Shown here one piece after another: positions 10,840 through 23,964 of a stretch of 64,000 nt of DNA; positions within the stretch are counted from its first letter, which is position 1, and every line of letters starts with the position of its first letter. The notes below the pieces were generated by a model. That model was not told the origin of the DNA. It was given only the letters and a program-made list of their open reading frames with translations, and made no database searches. This stretch comes from Podocnemis expansa. Taxonomy: Eukaryota > Chordata > Testudines > Podocnemididae. The stretch spans positions 3,484,700 through 3,548,699 of the forward strand of contig ML681971.1 in assembly GCA_007922195.1 (NCBI GenBank), in the 5' to 3' direction. The translations under genes and the position numbers were made by a program.

Positions 10840-13800
10840 AAAGAAAGCCAGTACTGAAACATATTTGAATATTTGATTCTCCTCCTTGGCCTGTCCATGT
10901 TACCATGAGGAAACGATATATTCCTTTATTTTGCTATAAGGTGGTTCCTGGCAGTGGCAAGACACAAACATGTCACAAGGGTGATAACAGCCATACCAGG
11001 TTCTTAGCTAGCTACTCTACTGGCCACTGATCTGGACCTGCTCTTTCCTATATACGCTTGCTCAGCAAACTAAGTAGTTCCTGAAATATGTATTTAGGAT
11101 CTGGCTTTCCTAAAACAGAAAGAGGAATCAATGTAACTTTATTTTCTTCCCTTCCCCCACGCAAGGAGCCTCAACAGACCTTGTTTATTCAGTGCTCAGG
11201 TACAGCAAATTCCCTGCCCTAGATCTGAAGTAGGGAGGCAGCGGACTGCAGAATTTTATCATTGCAAATCTCCAACAGCATTATTCGTACTTCCACCTTG
11301 GCTGGATCCAGCCATTATCAGCTCAGAGCAATTCCTGCTCTGTGACAGGGTGGGAGAGCAAAGAGATTTTAGGGCCATTACTTCCTGTGCAAAAATTTCA
11401 CCCTCTCCCCTTCTTTGAGCTTGAAAGGAAGAAGGCTCCTGCCTTGGAGTGAGACAGGTTTATACAGGGAGACCCGAGGCTCAGCCTAGCTGACTAGATT
11501 TGAAAATGATACGCAAAGGAACATGAGTGGAAATACACTGCCAGGGGAAGCAGGTGATGGCACAATGACCACCACGCCTTTGGTATTCCGCTTTTAAAAC
11601 CATTAGGGCCTTCCCCACAAGCTCAGTGGGAGAAGTGCCCATCTATCAGTGTATTTCCTGCCCATCCAATCCTGGCTTGGCTCCAGCCACTGTTCATGTG
11701 GCACTAGCTAATTCCATGCCCCCAAGTGGAGTGAAAGCCCCAGAGAGGAGACTGCACGTCTGCTATTGGTGCCCAGGTTTTGCTGGCTTGTTCTAGTGGA
11801 ATCCCAGTAGGATCACTTCTTGGGCAGCACCATCACTGCCCTGACAATCTCTCTCCATGCTCATCCTAGCCAAGCTTCACCAGAAGGAGCTAATAAAAAG
11901 CATAACCATAACCCTAGAAAGCTACATAGCTGTGTATAATTCCTTGTGCTCATCCTTCACCTGGGCCTGCTGAAATTCTGTCACTGAGGGAAAAACAGTG
12001 CAAAGGAGCTAACAACCTCTTCATGTCCAGTTTATTGTCCTGGAAATGCATGTCTTCAGTCCTCCCCATGACTCATCTTCAAGATGTTCAACTTGTTTGA
12101 TATGTATTGATTTAACAGAGCTACCAGTGTAAATTATGTATGAACTCAACATTCATTGTTTGATCCTCCAAAATCTCCCACTTGTACGAATATGGAAAAG
12201 TCCCTTATTGTTTGCTGTCCGTTGATCCAGGCTTTGTCCCTTCTCTACATGTATTTATCCCTGATGAGCTAATAATGAAAAGGACCAGCAGGCGGGGGGG
12301 GGGGAAGGAAAACCCTTCAAGGATGCCTATTGCCATGGAAACTCACAGTGGAGAATATACAGCTCAATAAGGATGGTATTTGCAAAGTCCCAGTGCATCT
12401 ACTGATGAGTGTTTAGTTATACAAGTTAAGATGGGCACAAGCTACAAAATTCAATTCTTCCACTCTGCTCAGATCCAGAGTTTGGTTTTGCCCATTACAG
12501 AGATGAACCTTAGCCATACATTTGGATTTGTATCAGAACTTTCCCACAAATGTTTGGAAGACTGGTTTTGGTTTGGATCAATTTTTGAACTCAAATGAGG
12601 CTGTCTCTTGTTTCAGAGGCCAATTCTGTGGAAAGACAAATGCAGTTTCACAAGTGCAGTTCTTACAGACCTAATCCTATGGTTTCTAGACAAGTCAAAC
12701 TAGGCCGCTTGTGAGTAATAGCAACAGAATCAAGGTCACAACAGATACAGATACTACGTCTATGGTTAGAATCAGCAATACTGCAGCCACAACTCAGTAT
12801 GACAAAGAGAACATGCAAACTAAACTTGTACAAAGTGTATTCTCACCTATATTTCTCTCCACAAGCTCCAGGAACCACAGGCCAAATTCCTACTTGGTGT
12901 AAAAAGACCGCTCCATGAAAATAATATAGTTTATATCTGCTGAGGATTTGGGTCTTTGCTGCCCATTACTTGAATTAAAGAATGACTAGAATTAAATATG
13001 AAATAAAAGTGAATTGCACCAGCTAAGGGTCTATCCCTTTACAGCCAAACTAGTAAAACACAAGAGTGGGGTAAAGGCTAAGCCTGAAGTTAAATGTGAG
13101 GCTAATTAAACAGATCCTAAATCATGCAAGTCCCCTTCAGTCACATGAGTCCCTCAGACCTCTGTGGGTCTGCTCCCAAAAAGAAGAGATGCAGAATCAG
13201 GCTCAATTGTTTTTCAGAAAGAAAACATTAGGCCAAAATAAAGCGATGTTGATCTTGCAAATGCCTAGGTTTTCAGCCGAGCTGAGTAGCAGCACTGAAC
13301 TGCACAGACTGCCATGCAGATACACTCTTGCTACTTAGCTCAGGCCGAGTGTGCCTGCTCAGCACACTAATAAGAAGCCATTAAGTTCTCCAAGACAAGC
13401 AGGAAGAACAGTCTCTTCTTAGGTGTCTGCTGGGGTCATGACATGACATTCAGAGTTGAGCCCAATTTTGACCTATGGGCCTGAAATTCCTCTCCAGCTA
13501 TGGAGGAGGAAGAGGAAGCAGGTGAGAGTCAGCAGGACGGGAGCAGAGCCTCACCTATGTCCTAGTCTACCCTTGAGCTGATTTTCAGCAGTGAAGCACG
13601 TAAAATGCCTTGTGTAAATGCCGGCAACTTTCTTAGCCAACAGGACACACTCAGGAAAGCTGACCACAAATGCCTTGCGGTTGGCTTTCCCGTATGCCTC
13701 CCGGCCCCCAGGACTTATGGAGCCAACTTCTGGGAACGCAGCAGCGAGTTCAGACATGCTGTTAAGTGCTCCTGGAACACCAGGCTGACAACAGCCATTT

Positions 13801-14960
13801 TGCTGCCATCAGTATAGACATAACCTATCAGCTGCTTCTTCTCCACTCCACCCCACCTTCCAAGACTGCCAGGGATCCTTGACCTCAGCTCTACCGGATC
13901 AAGGCTCTGCAGGTTGGGAGCAAGAGGAAGAGGGGGAAGAGAGACGCCCTGCAACGTGATCCCCAATGTCTTAGTGCACTTTTGACTCCTCATCCTCCAT
14001 CTGCTACCCACTCCCAGGTGGGCTGGGGAATACAATGAAGGAAGCCAACAGTGGCACTTCTCCAAGAACCACAGGTGAAGGGTAGACTAGTGTAGTAGCA
14101 TGGAGAGGCCTAGGATCTGAATGTATGGAGTGTAGGTCTCCAGAGGATTTCCAAGTCACATTTCCCCTCCTCCCTCCAAAGACCAAATCATGAGCTCTGC
14201 GATAAGTCAGAAGAAATCTCAAGGAGAAACAAACAATTTGTTTCCCCTCCTTCTTTTCCAACAGGAGGAATAATTTGACCCTAAATGGGAAGATTTTCAC
14301 CTAAAAACCACCAGGCCAAATCTTCAGTTACTACCACGCAATACATCTCCCTGAAATCAAAAGAGCTATGCCATTTCACATCAGCTGAGGACTCAGCCCA
14401 CCATCCCTATATGATAACTAGGTCTGGATTGCAAGAATCACTTGCTGATTTGAACTAATGTAAATGCTGGAGTATCTGTGATCTAATGTCAATCTGAGGA
14501 CCTCGCTAACTCAGCCAGAGGCTATGGGCCTACTACAGGAGAGGGTGAGTGATGTTCTGTAGCCTGTGACTCAGATTGAATAATGGGCCTCTTCTGGTCT
14601 TAAAGACTGTTTCAGATAGGTTCCATCACTTAACCCTGGTCTAGTTTGGGTGGGTGGGTGAAGGAGAATGCGATCCAATGACCATGTGAGCTCCAGTTCT
14701 AAGGCCAGAAGGTTACCTCTTTTCCCCAGCTCTATGTGTCAGTCTCTTGTCTGCACTGAGCAATGCAGACTGGATCTGCATGCATGCTGGAGGAAAGAAA
14801 GGATGCCAGGATCTCTGAACTATTCAGGTACCCAAGATCACAGAGTCAAGAGAGTGAGTCACTTCTTTAAATGCAGCAATTACAAAGCCCTAATTGTTTT
14901 AGGTCTCAGCAGAAAAAGGTAACTAGAGCCCTGGCACAGTCTATGTCATTTATATGCATT
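10840..14960. other. About 4 kb of HCN4 intron 1 with no recognised repeat or gene
   Basis: Mixed-composition sequence with only chance frames. A G-run sits at about 12292-12304. No transposon ends were identified. Such repeat-poor intronic stretches may hold regulatory elements, but nothing in the sequence alone shows it. Confidence 0.45.
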
Positions 14961-14984
14961 TTCTACCCCCTCTTAACATCACAC

Positions 14985-15170
14985 ACATTTAATTCCATTA
15001 TTATACTTAGCTCAGAGGCAGAGATTGCATCCATAAACTTCAAAGCTCATTGCAAAAGGTGGCAGACGAGCATTTTGCAGTTGAGGGAACTGAAGCACAC
15101 AGAGTAAGTCATTTACTGAAAGTCCCATCCAGCAAGACAGCATCAGAACTGATAATGGAACATAGGTCCC
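14985..15170. repeat. MIR-like ancient SINE fragment
   Basis: Contains gcagttgagggaactgaa and gcacacagagtaagtca, followed by atccagcaagacagcatcagaa, matching the usual layout of MIR-type tails. Diverged. Confidence 0.4.
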
Positions 15171-15179
15171 CCGCTTCCT

Positions 15180-16470
15180 AGCCGTGTCCTGGGGATTGTG
15201 CCAGCTGAAGATGATGGCACTCACTGGGAGACAGCCCAATGGTCACATAACTGCCCCACTTCCTTTGCTCAGACCCCATTGTTTCCTACATGCATTTCAC
15301 CCACATAGGAAACTGGAAACTCCAAGAGGTCATCCTTTACAGATGATTGCATTGCAGGGAAGAAGATTGCTCCACCCTTTCCTTCCCCTCTCTCATGAAC
15401 AGTCACATGGGGCAGTTTCATCTGCCAGGAGCCTCTTGGTCTCCCAGTGTTTTCTTGTCTCTTTGGGCCCCCTACATTTCCGAGATTCCTCAGCAGCAAG
15501 CGTTCCTTCGTTAAGTAGAAAGTAGGGAGAGACTCAAGGGCAGCAGAAGTCTTGGATGCGAGGAGCAGGATTAACAAACTGGCACCTCCCCACTGCAATT
15601 CACATCCTCTTGTAACAACATAAAAAGGACTTTGAAGCAGCAGCAGGAAGAGTCTGTTCTTTGAACTGCTATCAAGCTTCCTGGTGCCTCACTGGCCTGC
15701 TCTTTATTAATATCGCAGACACTGTGCACAGGGACATTACAGAGTAAAACCTGGGGACTCTTTAATTTAATATAATGCATTAGAAAGGAGCCAAGCAGCA
15801 AAGCTGCAATCCAAACCTCAGCAATGCTGGGATCTCGCTGCTCTGTTGGGGCTCAGCTCAAGGGGTTTCTCAAGGAGTGGGTTGAAATACAAACATCAGC
15901 AGTGCAGTGTGTCAAACACCTAATCTGAGTGGGAACACTCTCCACAATGGAGCAATTGACTTGATCCTGCTCAGTCAGGTCAAAGGGAGTTTGCACAACC
16001 AACCAATTATCCAGGCCTCCTTGTTTTGAAAAAGTGCTGTTACAAGACACTGCACCTTGCTGTAATACTACTGGAGTCTCCTAGACTGTTACTGCATGTT
16101 GTATCTCTACCAGAGGTGCCCATCACTGTAGTCTCTGGACACCACTAAAAGAACTGGCATCGGTTCTGCTTCTACGGAAGGGTGGGTCTTTGAGGGCCTG
16201 ATGTTGCATTGTTTAAGTCAATGGGAGCATTGTCATAGGTTTCTGCAGGTTCATTACTGTTCTACAAACCATTCCCTTGATTAATTGTTCTTGGGAACGT
16301 AAACTGAATTAACAATTTAACTTAGCAATCAGAAGTTAATATATTTTTTAAATGATCAACCTGCCATAAACAAGTTCTGAAATAAATATAGTTAGACTGA
16401 GGCATCTCAGTTTCTCTGTTGCAGGCTTTTGCCTCTCTGTTTTCTATCCAGCACATAAACACATCTCAGG
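15180..16470. other. Intronic DNA with no recognised feature
   Basis: Chance frames only on both strands; no motif or repeat identified. Confidence 0.45.
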
Positions 16471-16474
16471 AAGG

Positions 16475-17235
16475 AGCATGGTAGGACAGCATTCTGATCA
16501 AGGCATTCGTCTGCAACTCAGAAAACCTGGTTCATTTCTTAATTCTATCACAGAGTCCCTCTCTGACCTCTAACACAGTGGTTCCCAACCTTTTCAGCAA
16601 CACAGCACATTTCAATGAGACAAACAACTCCATGGCATACCCCCTTTTTTCAGCTGAATTAATTGCTCATAAACATCACATTTACTTACACTTACTATAG
16701 TTACAATCTTACTAGAGATGTTAGCCACATAGTGCATACAACGAGCTAAAAAAGAATCAAATGCACTAATGCTTCAAATCCATGGGGAAAAAAAATACGT
16801 CATCTCAGTTTTGCACTTTGGCCACCTGCATTTAGAATGTTCACATTTTAAAAATGAAAGACCAATACATCACTTTTAATCTGATGATTAATTTTCATGA
16901 GTTTTTATAAGCTGTAAGTTTGGTTGGATAGAATATTGTTTAAGATGAAACAGTGTTTGTTTTACATTGATTTTCATTACCTCTGCACAAAATTTCATGG
17001 TGCACTTGGACAGTTCTCACAGCACACCCGTGTGCCAGGGCACACTGGTTGAAAACCACTGCTCTAGCTAGTCAGTCAATCTCCCCTGGTATCAGTTCCC
17101 CATCTATAAAATGGAAGTGATACTACTTCTCCGTCTAATGAGTGTAACAAAGGTAAATCCATAAACATTTGGGAGGTGCTCAACTAGAATGGTGATGGAG
17201 GTTATTTAAGTGAGTGGACCTACAGATAGATTGTT
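16475..17235 (+). repeat. MIR-like SINE split by a hAT element
   Basis: Left piece (about 16475-16575) holds ctgcaactcagaaaacctgg and a ttctatcacagagtccctc segment. The right piece (17062-17235) holds cagttccccatctataaaa and tggaagtgatactacttc. Together they give the MIR order, cut by the hAT at 16576-17061. Confidence 0.5.
16576..17061. mobile_element. Non-autonomous hAT (Charlie-type ends)
   Basis: Left end cagtggttcccaacc and right end ggttgaaaaccactg are inverted repeats. Flanking 8-mers ctctaaca and ctctagct match at their first five bases, so the duplication is decayed. 486 bp, AT-rich, non-coding. Confidence 0.8.
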
Positions 17236-17239
17236 ACAT

Positions 17240-18460
17240 CAGATCTAGAATGAAAAAATCTACTGCTTGACTAAAACAAATCTATCAGTCTCCTCTCTTA
17301 ACTGTCTCCAATGTATTATCGTCACAGTCAAAGTTTGGAAAAGTGATCAGTAATTTTGGGTTCCTGACCTGAGAAAGTGCGAAGTGGCCCTGACAATCAG
17401 AAAGTGCTGAGAGCACTCCCACATTCACCCGGTCAAGGGTCAGGCCCATTTAAGGCTCCCCAAAATTGAGACTCCTAAAATCACTAGCCACTTTTCAAAA
17501 TATTGACCCAAGAGGTTAACAGGATCCAGAACAGCTGATTTTAACAGACATTCTATTAAAAGCAAACAGTTTTGTTAAAGCCTTTTCATATCCATCAAAC
17601 ACAATTATTCCAACAGTCATGTGTAAATCAAACATACAGGTATTTATGTTCATGAACCAAACTTTGATTATTAACTGAACAGAACTGATTTATTGGTATC
17701 TGAACTGTCCTGCTTGCCGTCCCTGTTTAAGATTCAGATGAAGACACGTTAATTAATAGGTGTAATTTAAAGTGACCTGGTTCCTGTTCAGAATTTGTCA
17801 CTGAGAACTGTGCACACACACCCCTAATAACCCATGCAGAGTATTTTTGAAAACAAAAGAAAAGGGCAAGATTATGACTCTATGCCACCACCCACATTGG
17901 GGAACACACAACTGGGGGCTGCATAGTGGCAGCTGCTCCTAATGTTAAGGTTCGCAAGGCCCACTCCACCTTGCAACAGGCAGCAGCATCTAGTCTAATG
18001 TGCTAGGCCTGCTCTGAGCAGGGAATTGGTGCAGTTAACTCTCTTTTCTGTCACCAGTCTGTGTGCAATGCACAAGGGAGCCAAAGGAGAGCAGGGGGAG
18101 GGCAAAGACACTCATGGGAAAGCAAAAACAGAGCAAGGTCCTCAGCTTTACTATCTAAAATGTGTTACTGTTTTTACTTCTATGCACATGGAGCCCAATC
18201 CCAGAATTTTGCTTTGATTTCAGCAAAAGCAGGGACAGGCTAAATACCCCACAATCAGCAAGGAACATATGCATTTAAATATACATAGCTGCTTCCCTTG
18301 ACTTGATGGGGTGATTTCCATGATCCTGCTTTAAATGTTTCATTGCTCTACTCGCTGCTCTTAAAAAATCTCCAGTAGGAGGCAGGATCTAAGATCTGAT
18401 CTCTTTTTACTTAAATGTATTCACCTGGGGTAACTTTGGCATAACCTTGTCCAAACAACT
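17240..18460. other. Intronic DNA with no recognised feature
   Basis: AT-rich, chance frames only. Confidence 0.45.
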
Positions 18461-18462
18461 TT

Positions 18463-18680
18463 CACTCACTAGTATGCTGAACTGCTGGGAGAGGAAAAGT
18501 AGTCCACCAGCTTGGATGCTAGCCTACGATGTGGGAGAGACAGGTGCAATTCTCTGCTCCTCCAGGGTTCCTCTATATCCATGAGAAGTTGCTCTGTGCC
18601 CCAGTTTCCCTATCTTTAAAAGGATAATTGCCCTGTCTTGCTGGAGAGTTGGATGAAACCATTAAAAACTGGTTGGGCAC
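18463..18680 (+). repeat. MIR-like ancient SINE
   Basis: Contains ttggatgctagcctacgat, gtgggagagacaggtgcaat, then ccccagtttccctatcttt and aaaaggataattgccctg. This is the MIR order from tRNA-like head to tail. Confidence 0.5.
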
Positions 18681-18689
18681 TGAGATCCC

Positions 18690-20240
18690 CCAGGTCAGAT
18701 TGGCAGGGACCATAGGGCTTTTTTCCACCACCATCTACAGCACAGGATTAGTGGTTTACTTGCGGAGACTGGGCGGGCATGTTTCACCTAATTAATCCCC
18801 TGCCACTGCAGGGGCCTGGATTACTGGCAGCACCTCAGTTTCTCTCCTCCATTGCCTTTGACAAACAACAACTTAGCCTCCTGAGGACTTTCATCAAACC
18901 AGGGTCACTGAGCTGAACACAGGGTACCCACAGGAAAAATAATAGCCTGTGTTATGCAGGAGGTTGGGCAGCATAATCTAATGTTTCTTTCCGACCTTCA
19001 CCTGTAGGGAATTGCTCTGGAATCTTGAACCCCATTCTACAAATAGCAAACATCAAAACCTGTATATATCACTACATACTCTAAACACAGGACTCAGGGC
19101 ACTGCTTTAGATACAGCTGTGAGAAGTGCCTAAGTAACATCTAAGCTAGAAAGACTAGCCCCAGACAAGCACAGTGGGGGAAATTCAGTGGCATTGCACC
19201 AAAGGAATTTGGCACAAGACATCTATTCAAGAGAAACAGTTTGAAAGAAATGACACCTTCCCATTGTAGATCCATGAGAATCTGAGGGAAAGTTACAAAC
19301 TGTGCATAGGAGCATCATTTCAGCCAGCACAGGAGTGAAGCTGACTCTGGGGTGAAATACAGCAGCAGTTAAACAATGTACAGCAACACCAGAGAACACT
19401 TCAGGGCAGGATGCAAATAGAAATAATATATGCAATTGAAGCTCTACTGGAATTACTCAAGCTGGAATTTGGTTCTGACACCAAGGCTTACAATTCTACT
19501 CCTTCAGAACTGCTGTGGATATTAAATAACTGAGGTGGCCTGTCTGTCTATGTTCTGAAGCTGAATGAATAATACAAACCAAAACAGTTTACTTGATTAA
19601 TGGCTCCTCTCACTTTGCCATAAACTGCTCAGAAGCAAATGATTTTCTCAGTTTACTCCAAGTAGTTTGTGAAGAATTCTCCCTTACACTTTCATGCACA
19701 TGCACGCACGCACGCACAGACACACACACACACAGTAGCTGGCAAGGAGAACTCAGGATTTGAAATTCAAAATTAAAGCTATTTTGATCATCTGTGTAAG
19801 TCATGCAGTATGACATGGTCCAAGATTGGATCATAACCCTTCAAATCAACTTTCAGGTGTGAACAGTGATGATTACAAATTTCCACAAATGCTAATTTAA
19901 TGTTTACTCCTTCAGTGACCATTCCTACACCAGTGAACTAATTTATTACACCACCTATGAATGAACGCAGGACCATCCATAAGCTCAGTCAAGGAGAGTT
20001 TGAATGAATGATCAGGGAACATTTCATACCACTCTCACCCAGCATGCCTTGCAATGTCTTATCCAGGAGACAAAGAAAGAAGAGCAGCTGGGGAAAGTAG
20101 ATTTGAGCCAATTATGCTGGAGAAATTGTTGAAGAACAGTTCATCCTTATGAAGACAATATTCTTAACGCTGCCATGGTCAGATGTGGGCAGGTCACCTT
20201 CCGGAGACCTGGAGGCACACGCAACTTTCCTCAAGCTCTC
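18690..20240. other. Intronic DNA; one CA-rich microsatellite
   Basis: Chance frames only. A mixed (CA/CG)n microsatellite lies at 19696-19735. Nothing else was identified. Confidence 0.5.
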
Positions 20241-20243
20241 TAA

Positions 20244-21074
20244 GGGTGTGTTCACACAGGCTTCTTATTTCGAAACAACAGAGGTTGTTTCAAAATAAGA
20301 AACAGCATGTCCACACGACATACCCCCATTTCGAAACAAGGGAATCCCTTGTTTCAAAATGGGAGCCATGTTTCAAAATGGCTTAAACCTACTTCTCTTT
20401 TGAAACAAGGTTGTTTCAAAACCAGTGGTTTCGAAACAACCCCCTGGGGACATGTAGTTTCGGAACAAACTGTTCGGAAACAACAATTGACCTTCCTCCC
20501 AGGGTGCTTAGCACCCTGGGAGGAAGGGCCACCCCCTTAGCACCCTGGCCAGGGAACCCTCAGCACCCTGGTCAGGGTGCCGAGGGGTGTCCCCTGGCCT
20601 GCAGAGGGGGACTGCAGACCCCTGCGGGGTGAGCTGCAGCCGGCAGGCAGGCTCACCCCGCAGGGGCCTGCAGAGGACTGCAGACCCCGGCGGGGTGAAG
20701 CGGAGCCAGGCGCCTCACCCCGCAGGGGTCTGCTGGGGACTGCAGACCCCGGCGGGGTGAAGCGGAGCCGGGCGCCTCACCCCGCCGGAGTCCACAGGGT
20801 GAGGTACCTGGCTCTGCTTCACCCCACGGGGGTCTGCAGCCCTCTGCAGACCCCTGTGGGGTGAGCCAACGGCTTCTCTCACCCCGCGGGGGTCTGCAGC
20901 CCCCCCGAAGCAAAATAGCATGTCCACACTGTGGACATGCTATTTCGTTTCCCTTATTTCAAAGACACTTTTTTGTCTTTCGAAATAAGGTGTTTCGAAA
21001 TAAAACATTATTTCAAAACGGCTTGTTTCGAAACGTCTTGTTTTGAAACAAGCAGTTTGTGTGTGAAAATAACC
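20244..21074 (+). mobile_element. Non-autonomous PIF/Harbinger-type element with GC-rich palindromic core
   Basis: 831 bp, flanked by TAA at 20241-20243 and 21075-21077, a 3-bp duplication usual for Harbinger. The left end is gggtgtgttcacacaggc; the right end reads inward ggttattttcacacaca. Subterminal zones of about 230 and 130 bp are full of tttcgaaacaa / tttcgaaataa words. The left 60 bases closely match the inverted right end of the element at 62,429-63,340, and also that of the large element at 22,399-26,381. The core (20,590-20,900) is GC-rich with no transposase. Confidence 0.88.
20600..20905. repeat. Tandem palindromic GC-rich repeat inside the Harbinger-type element
   Basis: Units start with ggactgcagacccc at 20609, 20675 and 20737, giving a period of 62-66 bp. 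Later degraded units follow. Each unit joins a gcggggtga half to a tcaccccgc half, so the array can fold on itself. Open frames on both strands rich in Pro, Arg and Gly are artefacts of this repeat. Confidence 0.8.
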
Positions 21075-21079
21075 TAAAA

Positions 21080-22395
21080 GTTTTGTATTCATGGACACAG
21101 ATTATCTGTCTCCTACAGCCTTAATGACAAATCATTGTACAAGACACTTGCAACACTACTGCCTATTTCCTTTTCACTTCCATGCAATCTAATCTGTGAT
21201 ACAGCTTGGCTGTTCTCAGAGTTGAGATGAGATTTTGGAGAAGCTCTGTTGTGATCTCTAGTCAGCTACTCACTGTGGAAGGAGATAGGCACTGGCTGGA
21301 CAACCAAGGTCTTGGCATGTGGAGCTTGGGATGAGCACCATCATGCTCAGATATCAGTAGTGTTGTACCCAGCAAAGGAGACTAACATGCACCTCTCTGC
21401 TTTGTGCTTCTCACATTCACATCACTCACGAAGCAGTGTATTATTATTAGCTGCACCCCCGATGTTATGGATTAATTTCCAAAGCAGACTCATTCACACA
21501 CACAACACATCCACCCACACACAGGAATGCTTAGACAGACACAAAACCATACAGCAGCCAGCTATGTGGGGTGGGCACAGCTCGCATTAGCTCATGATGA
21601 GGCAAAGCCTTAATTCTACAGAGCTAAAGAGATTGGAAGTGCACACAGGTCTGCTGACTGGCTGCAGATCTTGGAGCAGGCCAACCCATGTCAAGGCAAA
21701 TCTCTCCTTGCCTGCAGTACAAATTTCACTGGATGGCTCTGCTTGCAGCAGAGACAGGCAAGAGAGGAAGTATAGCATGGGCACAGAGGGGTGTGGTAGG
21801 GGGAATCCTAATGAAAGTGAACTGGATGGAGCCCTGCAAACATTATTTGCACAAGTGGTGTCAATCCTAAGGGTCAGAACTTCTCAAATGCCCAGTCTGT
21901 GTGCAGCCAACAGCCTCCCCCATACTTGGATTGTCCTTTAAGAATGTGTCGTTCGTTCAGGCTGTCTTGATCCAGCTCCCTAGCACAGAACAAGCACCTC
22001 AGCTACTCTCTAACCTGTGCTTAATCAGGACTGACATTATCTGAAGCACATTCACATTTGAGCTGAAAGCCCAGGGCCACAAGAGATAATTCAAAAGGTT
22101 GTTCCACAATAGATTATACTAGGTGATGTTTCCAAGTTCATCACATCTCAAAAAGGTCAGATCACATAACTCCAGCGCTGGACTTTCCATCAGGTCATGT
22201 TTACAGTAACCAAGAGGCCATGATTCCATAAGCAGAGCATTGCACAGAAAAGAAAGGCACGGCACTCCAAGGCGCTGCATCAAATCACAAAAACAGAAGA
22301 GAACTCTTCTCTCTGTCAATCCCATGTGCCCTAGGACACATTTACCAATGACTTATCTAGTCTAACTTTAAAAACATGCCAAGCTGCGTAGAATC
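21080..22395. other. Intronic DNA with no recognised feature
   Basis: Sequence between two Harbinger elements; only chance frames were seen. Confidence 0.45.
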
Positions 22396-22586
22396 ATGGG
22401 CTATGTCCACACGCAGGGCCTTGTTTTGAAATGTTATTTCGAAACAAGTCGTTTCGAAATAAAGCCCTTATTTCGAAATGACTTAATTCAAAATAACTAA
22501 AAACCAATTCGAAATAAGGGAAAAACCCCAATCGAAAAAGCATGTCCAAACAGAGAACTTGCTATTTCGCTTTAGGGAAGGGCACC

Positions 22587-23964
22587 ATGGGAGGTGTGGC
22601 AACATGGCCGCCTCCATGGGCCATGTCAGCAGCCATGTTGCCAGCCAATCCTACAAAAGCTGGCACCGACCTCACTTCCCTGTCCCTTCTGGCTAGCAGG
22701 ACTCTGCAAGTGACAGACATGGACACTGCCCGACTGCCTAGCCAATGCCGTGCAACAAACAGACCCTCTGCCCTCCTGCCGAGTGTCCTGCTGATGTGGG
22801 ACACTCTGCTTGCAGACCCAGATGGTACCCAGCCTGTGCCCCAGACTATCATCCATCTGGGCTGCAAAGCAAAGCTAGTTCCCCTGTCCCCTTCTGCACC
22901 GCGCCAGGTCTGGGCCTGGGAGACCAGTCCAGACTGGTGGGAGCGGGTAGTGCTCCAAACCTGGGGGGACGACCAGTGGCAGAGGAATTTCCACATGAGC
23001 AAGGCCAGCTTCAACCTCCTGGTCGCAGAACTCACCCCGCTGCTGCACCGAAGGGACACCACCATAAGGCCTGCTATCCCTGTGGAGAAAAAAAGTGGCC
23101 ATCACTCTGTGGAAGATGGCCTCTCCGGAGTCGCACAGGTCTGTGGCGCACCTGTTCAGAATCGGGAGGTCCACCACTGGCAATGTTCTGTTGGAGGTCA
23201 CCAGGGCCATCAACAGGATCCTGCTGCAATGCCTGGTCATGCAAGGGGAGCTGCAGGACACCATTACTGGCATGCCCACACTGGGCCTTCCCAGTTGTGT
23301 GGGGATCCTGGATGCCACGCACATCCCCCTACGAGCCCCGGAACACAGAGCAGCAGAGTACAGAAACCGGAAGGGGTACTACTCTCTCATCCTGCAGGCC
23401 CTTGTGGACCACCAGGGCATTTTCCAAAACTGTTACGTGGGATGGCCAGAGAGGGCCCATGATGCCAGGGTCCTCCGTAACTCTGCCCTGTACCAGGGCA
23501 CAGAGGCGGGCACCTTCTTTCCCCCTCATAACATCAATGTTAGGGGAGTAGAGGTGCCCATCCTCACTGTGGCAGATGCAGCCTATCCCTTCCACCCATG
23601 GCTCATGCGGCCGTACACAGGGCCCCTCGCTCCCCGCCGGCAGATTTTCAACCCCCGGTTGAGCCGCTGCCGCCAGGTGGTCGAGTGGGCATTTGGCTGC
23701 CTCAAGGCATGCTGGAGGTGCCTCCTTACAAGCCTCCACCTTGCGGAGAGGACAATGCCGCAGGTCATCAGTGCGTGTGTGGCCCTGCACAACTTCTGTG
23801 AGCTGCGGGGCGAGACTCTTGCTGTTGCCTGGGAAGCTGAGGCACAACTCCTCACCAGGGACTACAAGCAACCCAGACCTGTGCCTCCACGGGAGCAGCC
23901 ATCAGAGAGAGCTGTGACAGTTTGGGACACACTCATGAACACCTTTGCCATGGAGGAACTCTGA
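22587..23964 (+). pseudogene. PIF/Harbinger transposase (DDE_Tnp_4, HARBI1-like), disrupted by one frameshift
   Basis: Harbinger transposases cut and rejoin the element by DDE chemistry in the nucleus, usually with a Myb-like partner. The ATG at 22587 has a strong context (caccATGG). The first frame carries the helical N-terminal region (WWERVVLQTWGDDQWQRNFH and following) up to an A7 run at 23088-23094. After it the reading continues in the next frame to the TGA ending at 23964. Counting from GTG at 23095, catalytic residues are D73 (GILDATHIPL), D161 (VADAAYP) and E197 (VVEWAFGCLK), all present. HDARV at 122-126 and RNRKGYYS near 90-97 are family motifs. One extra A relative to a continuous frame is the only lesion seen. 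A poly(A) signal AATAAA lies at 24054-24059. The annotation treats it as a pseudogene; slippage at A7 is possible but unproven. Confidence 0.88.

Noticed and set aside
20600..20905. CRISPR-like array
   Set aside because: Units touch without unique spacers and lie within a eukaryotic transposon.
20577..20927. Several overlapping frames on both strands, rich in Pro, Arg and Gly
   Set aside because: They come from the palindromic tandem repeat, which is open in many frames.
23095..23964. Treating the second transposase frame as a complete gene with its own start
   Set aside because: Its first codon is GTG inside a conserved block, and the family N-terminus lies upstream in another frame. It is one broken gene.
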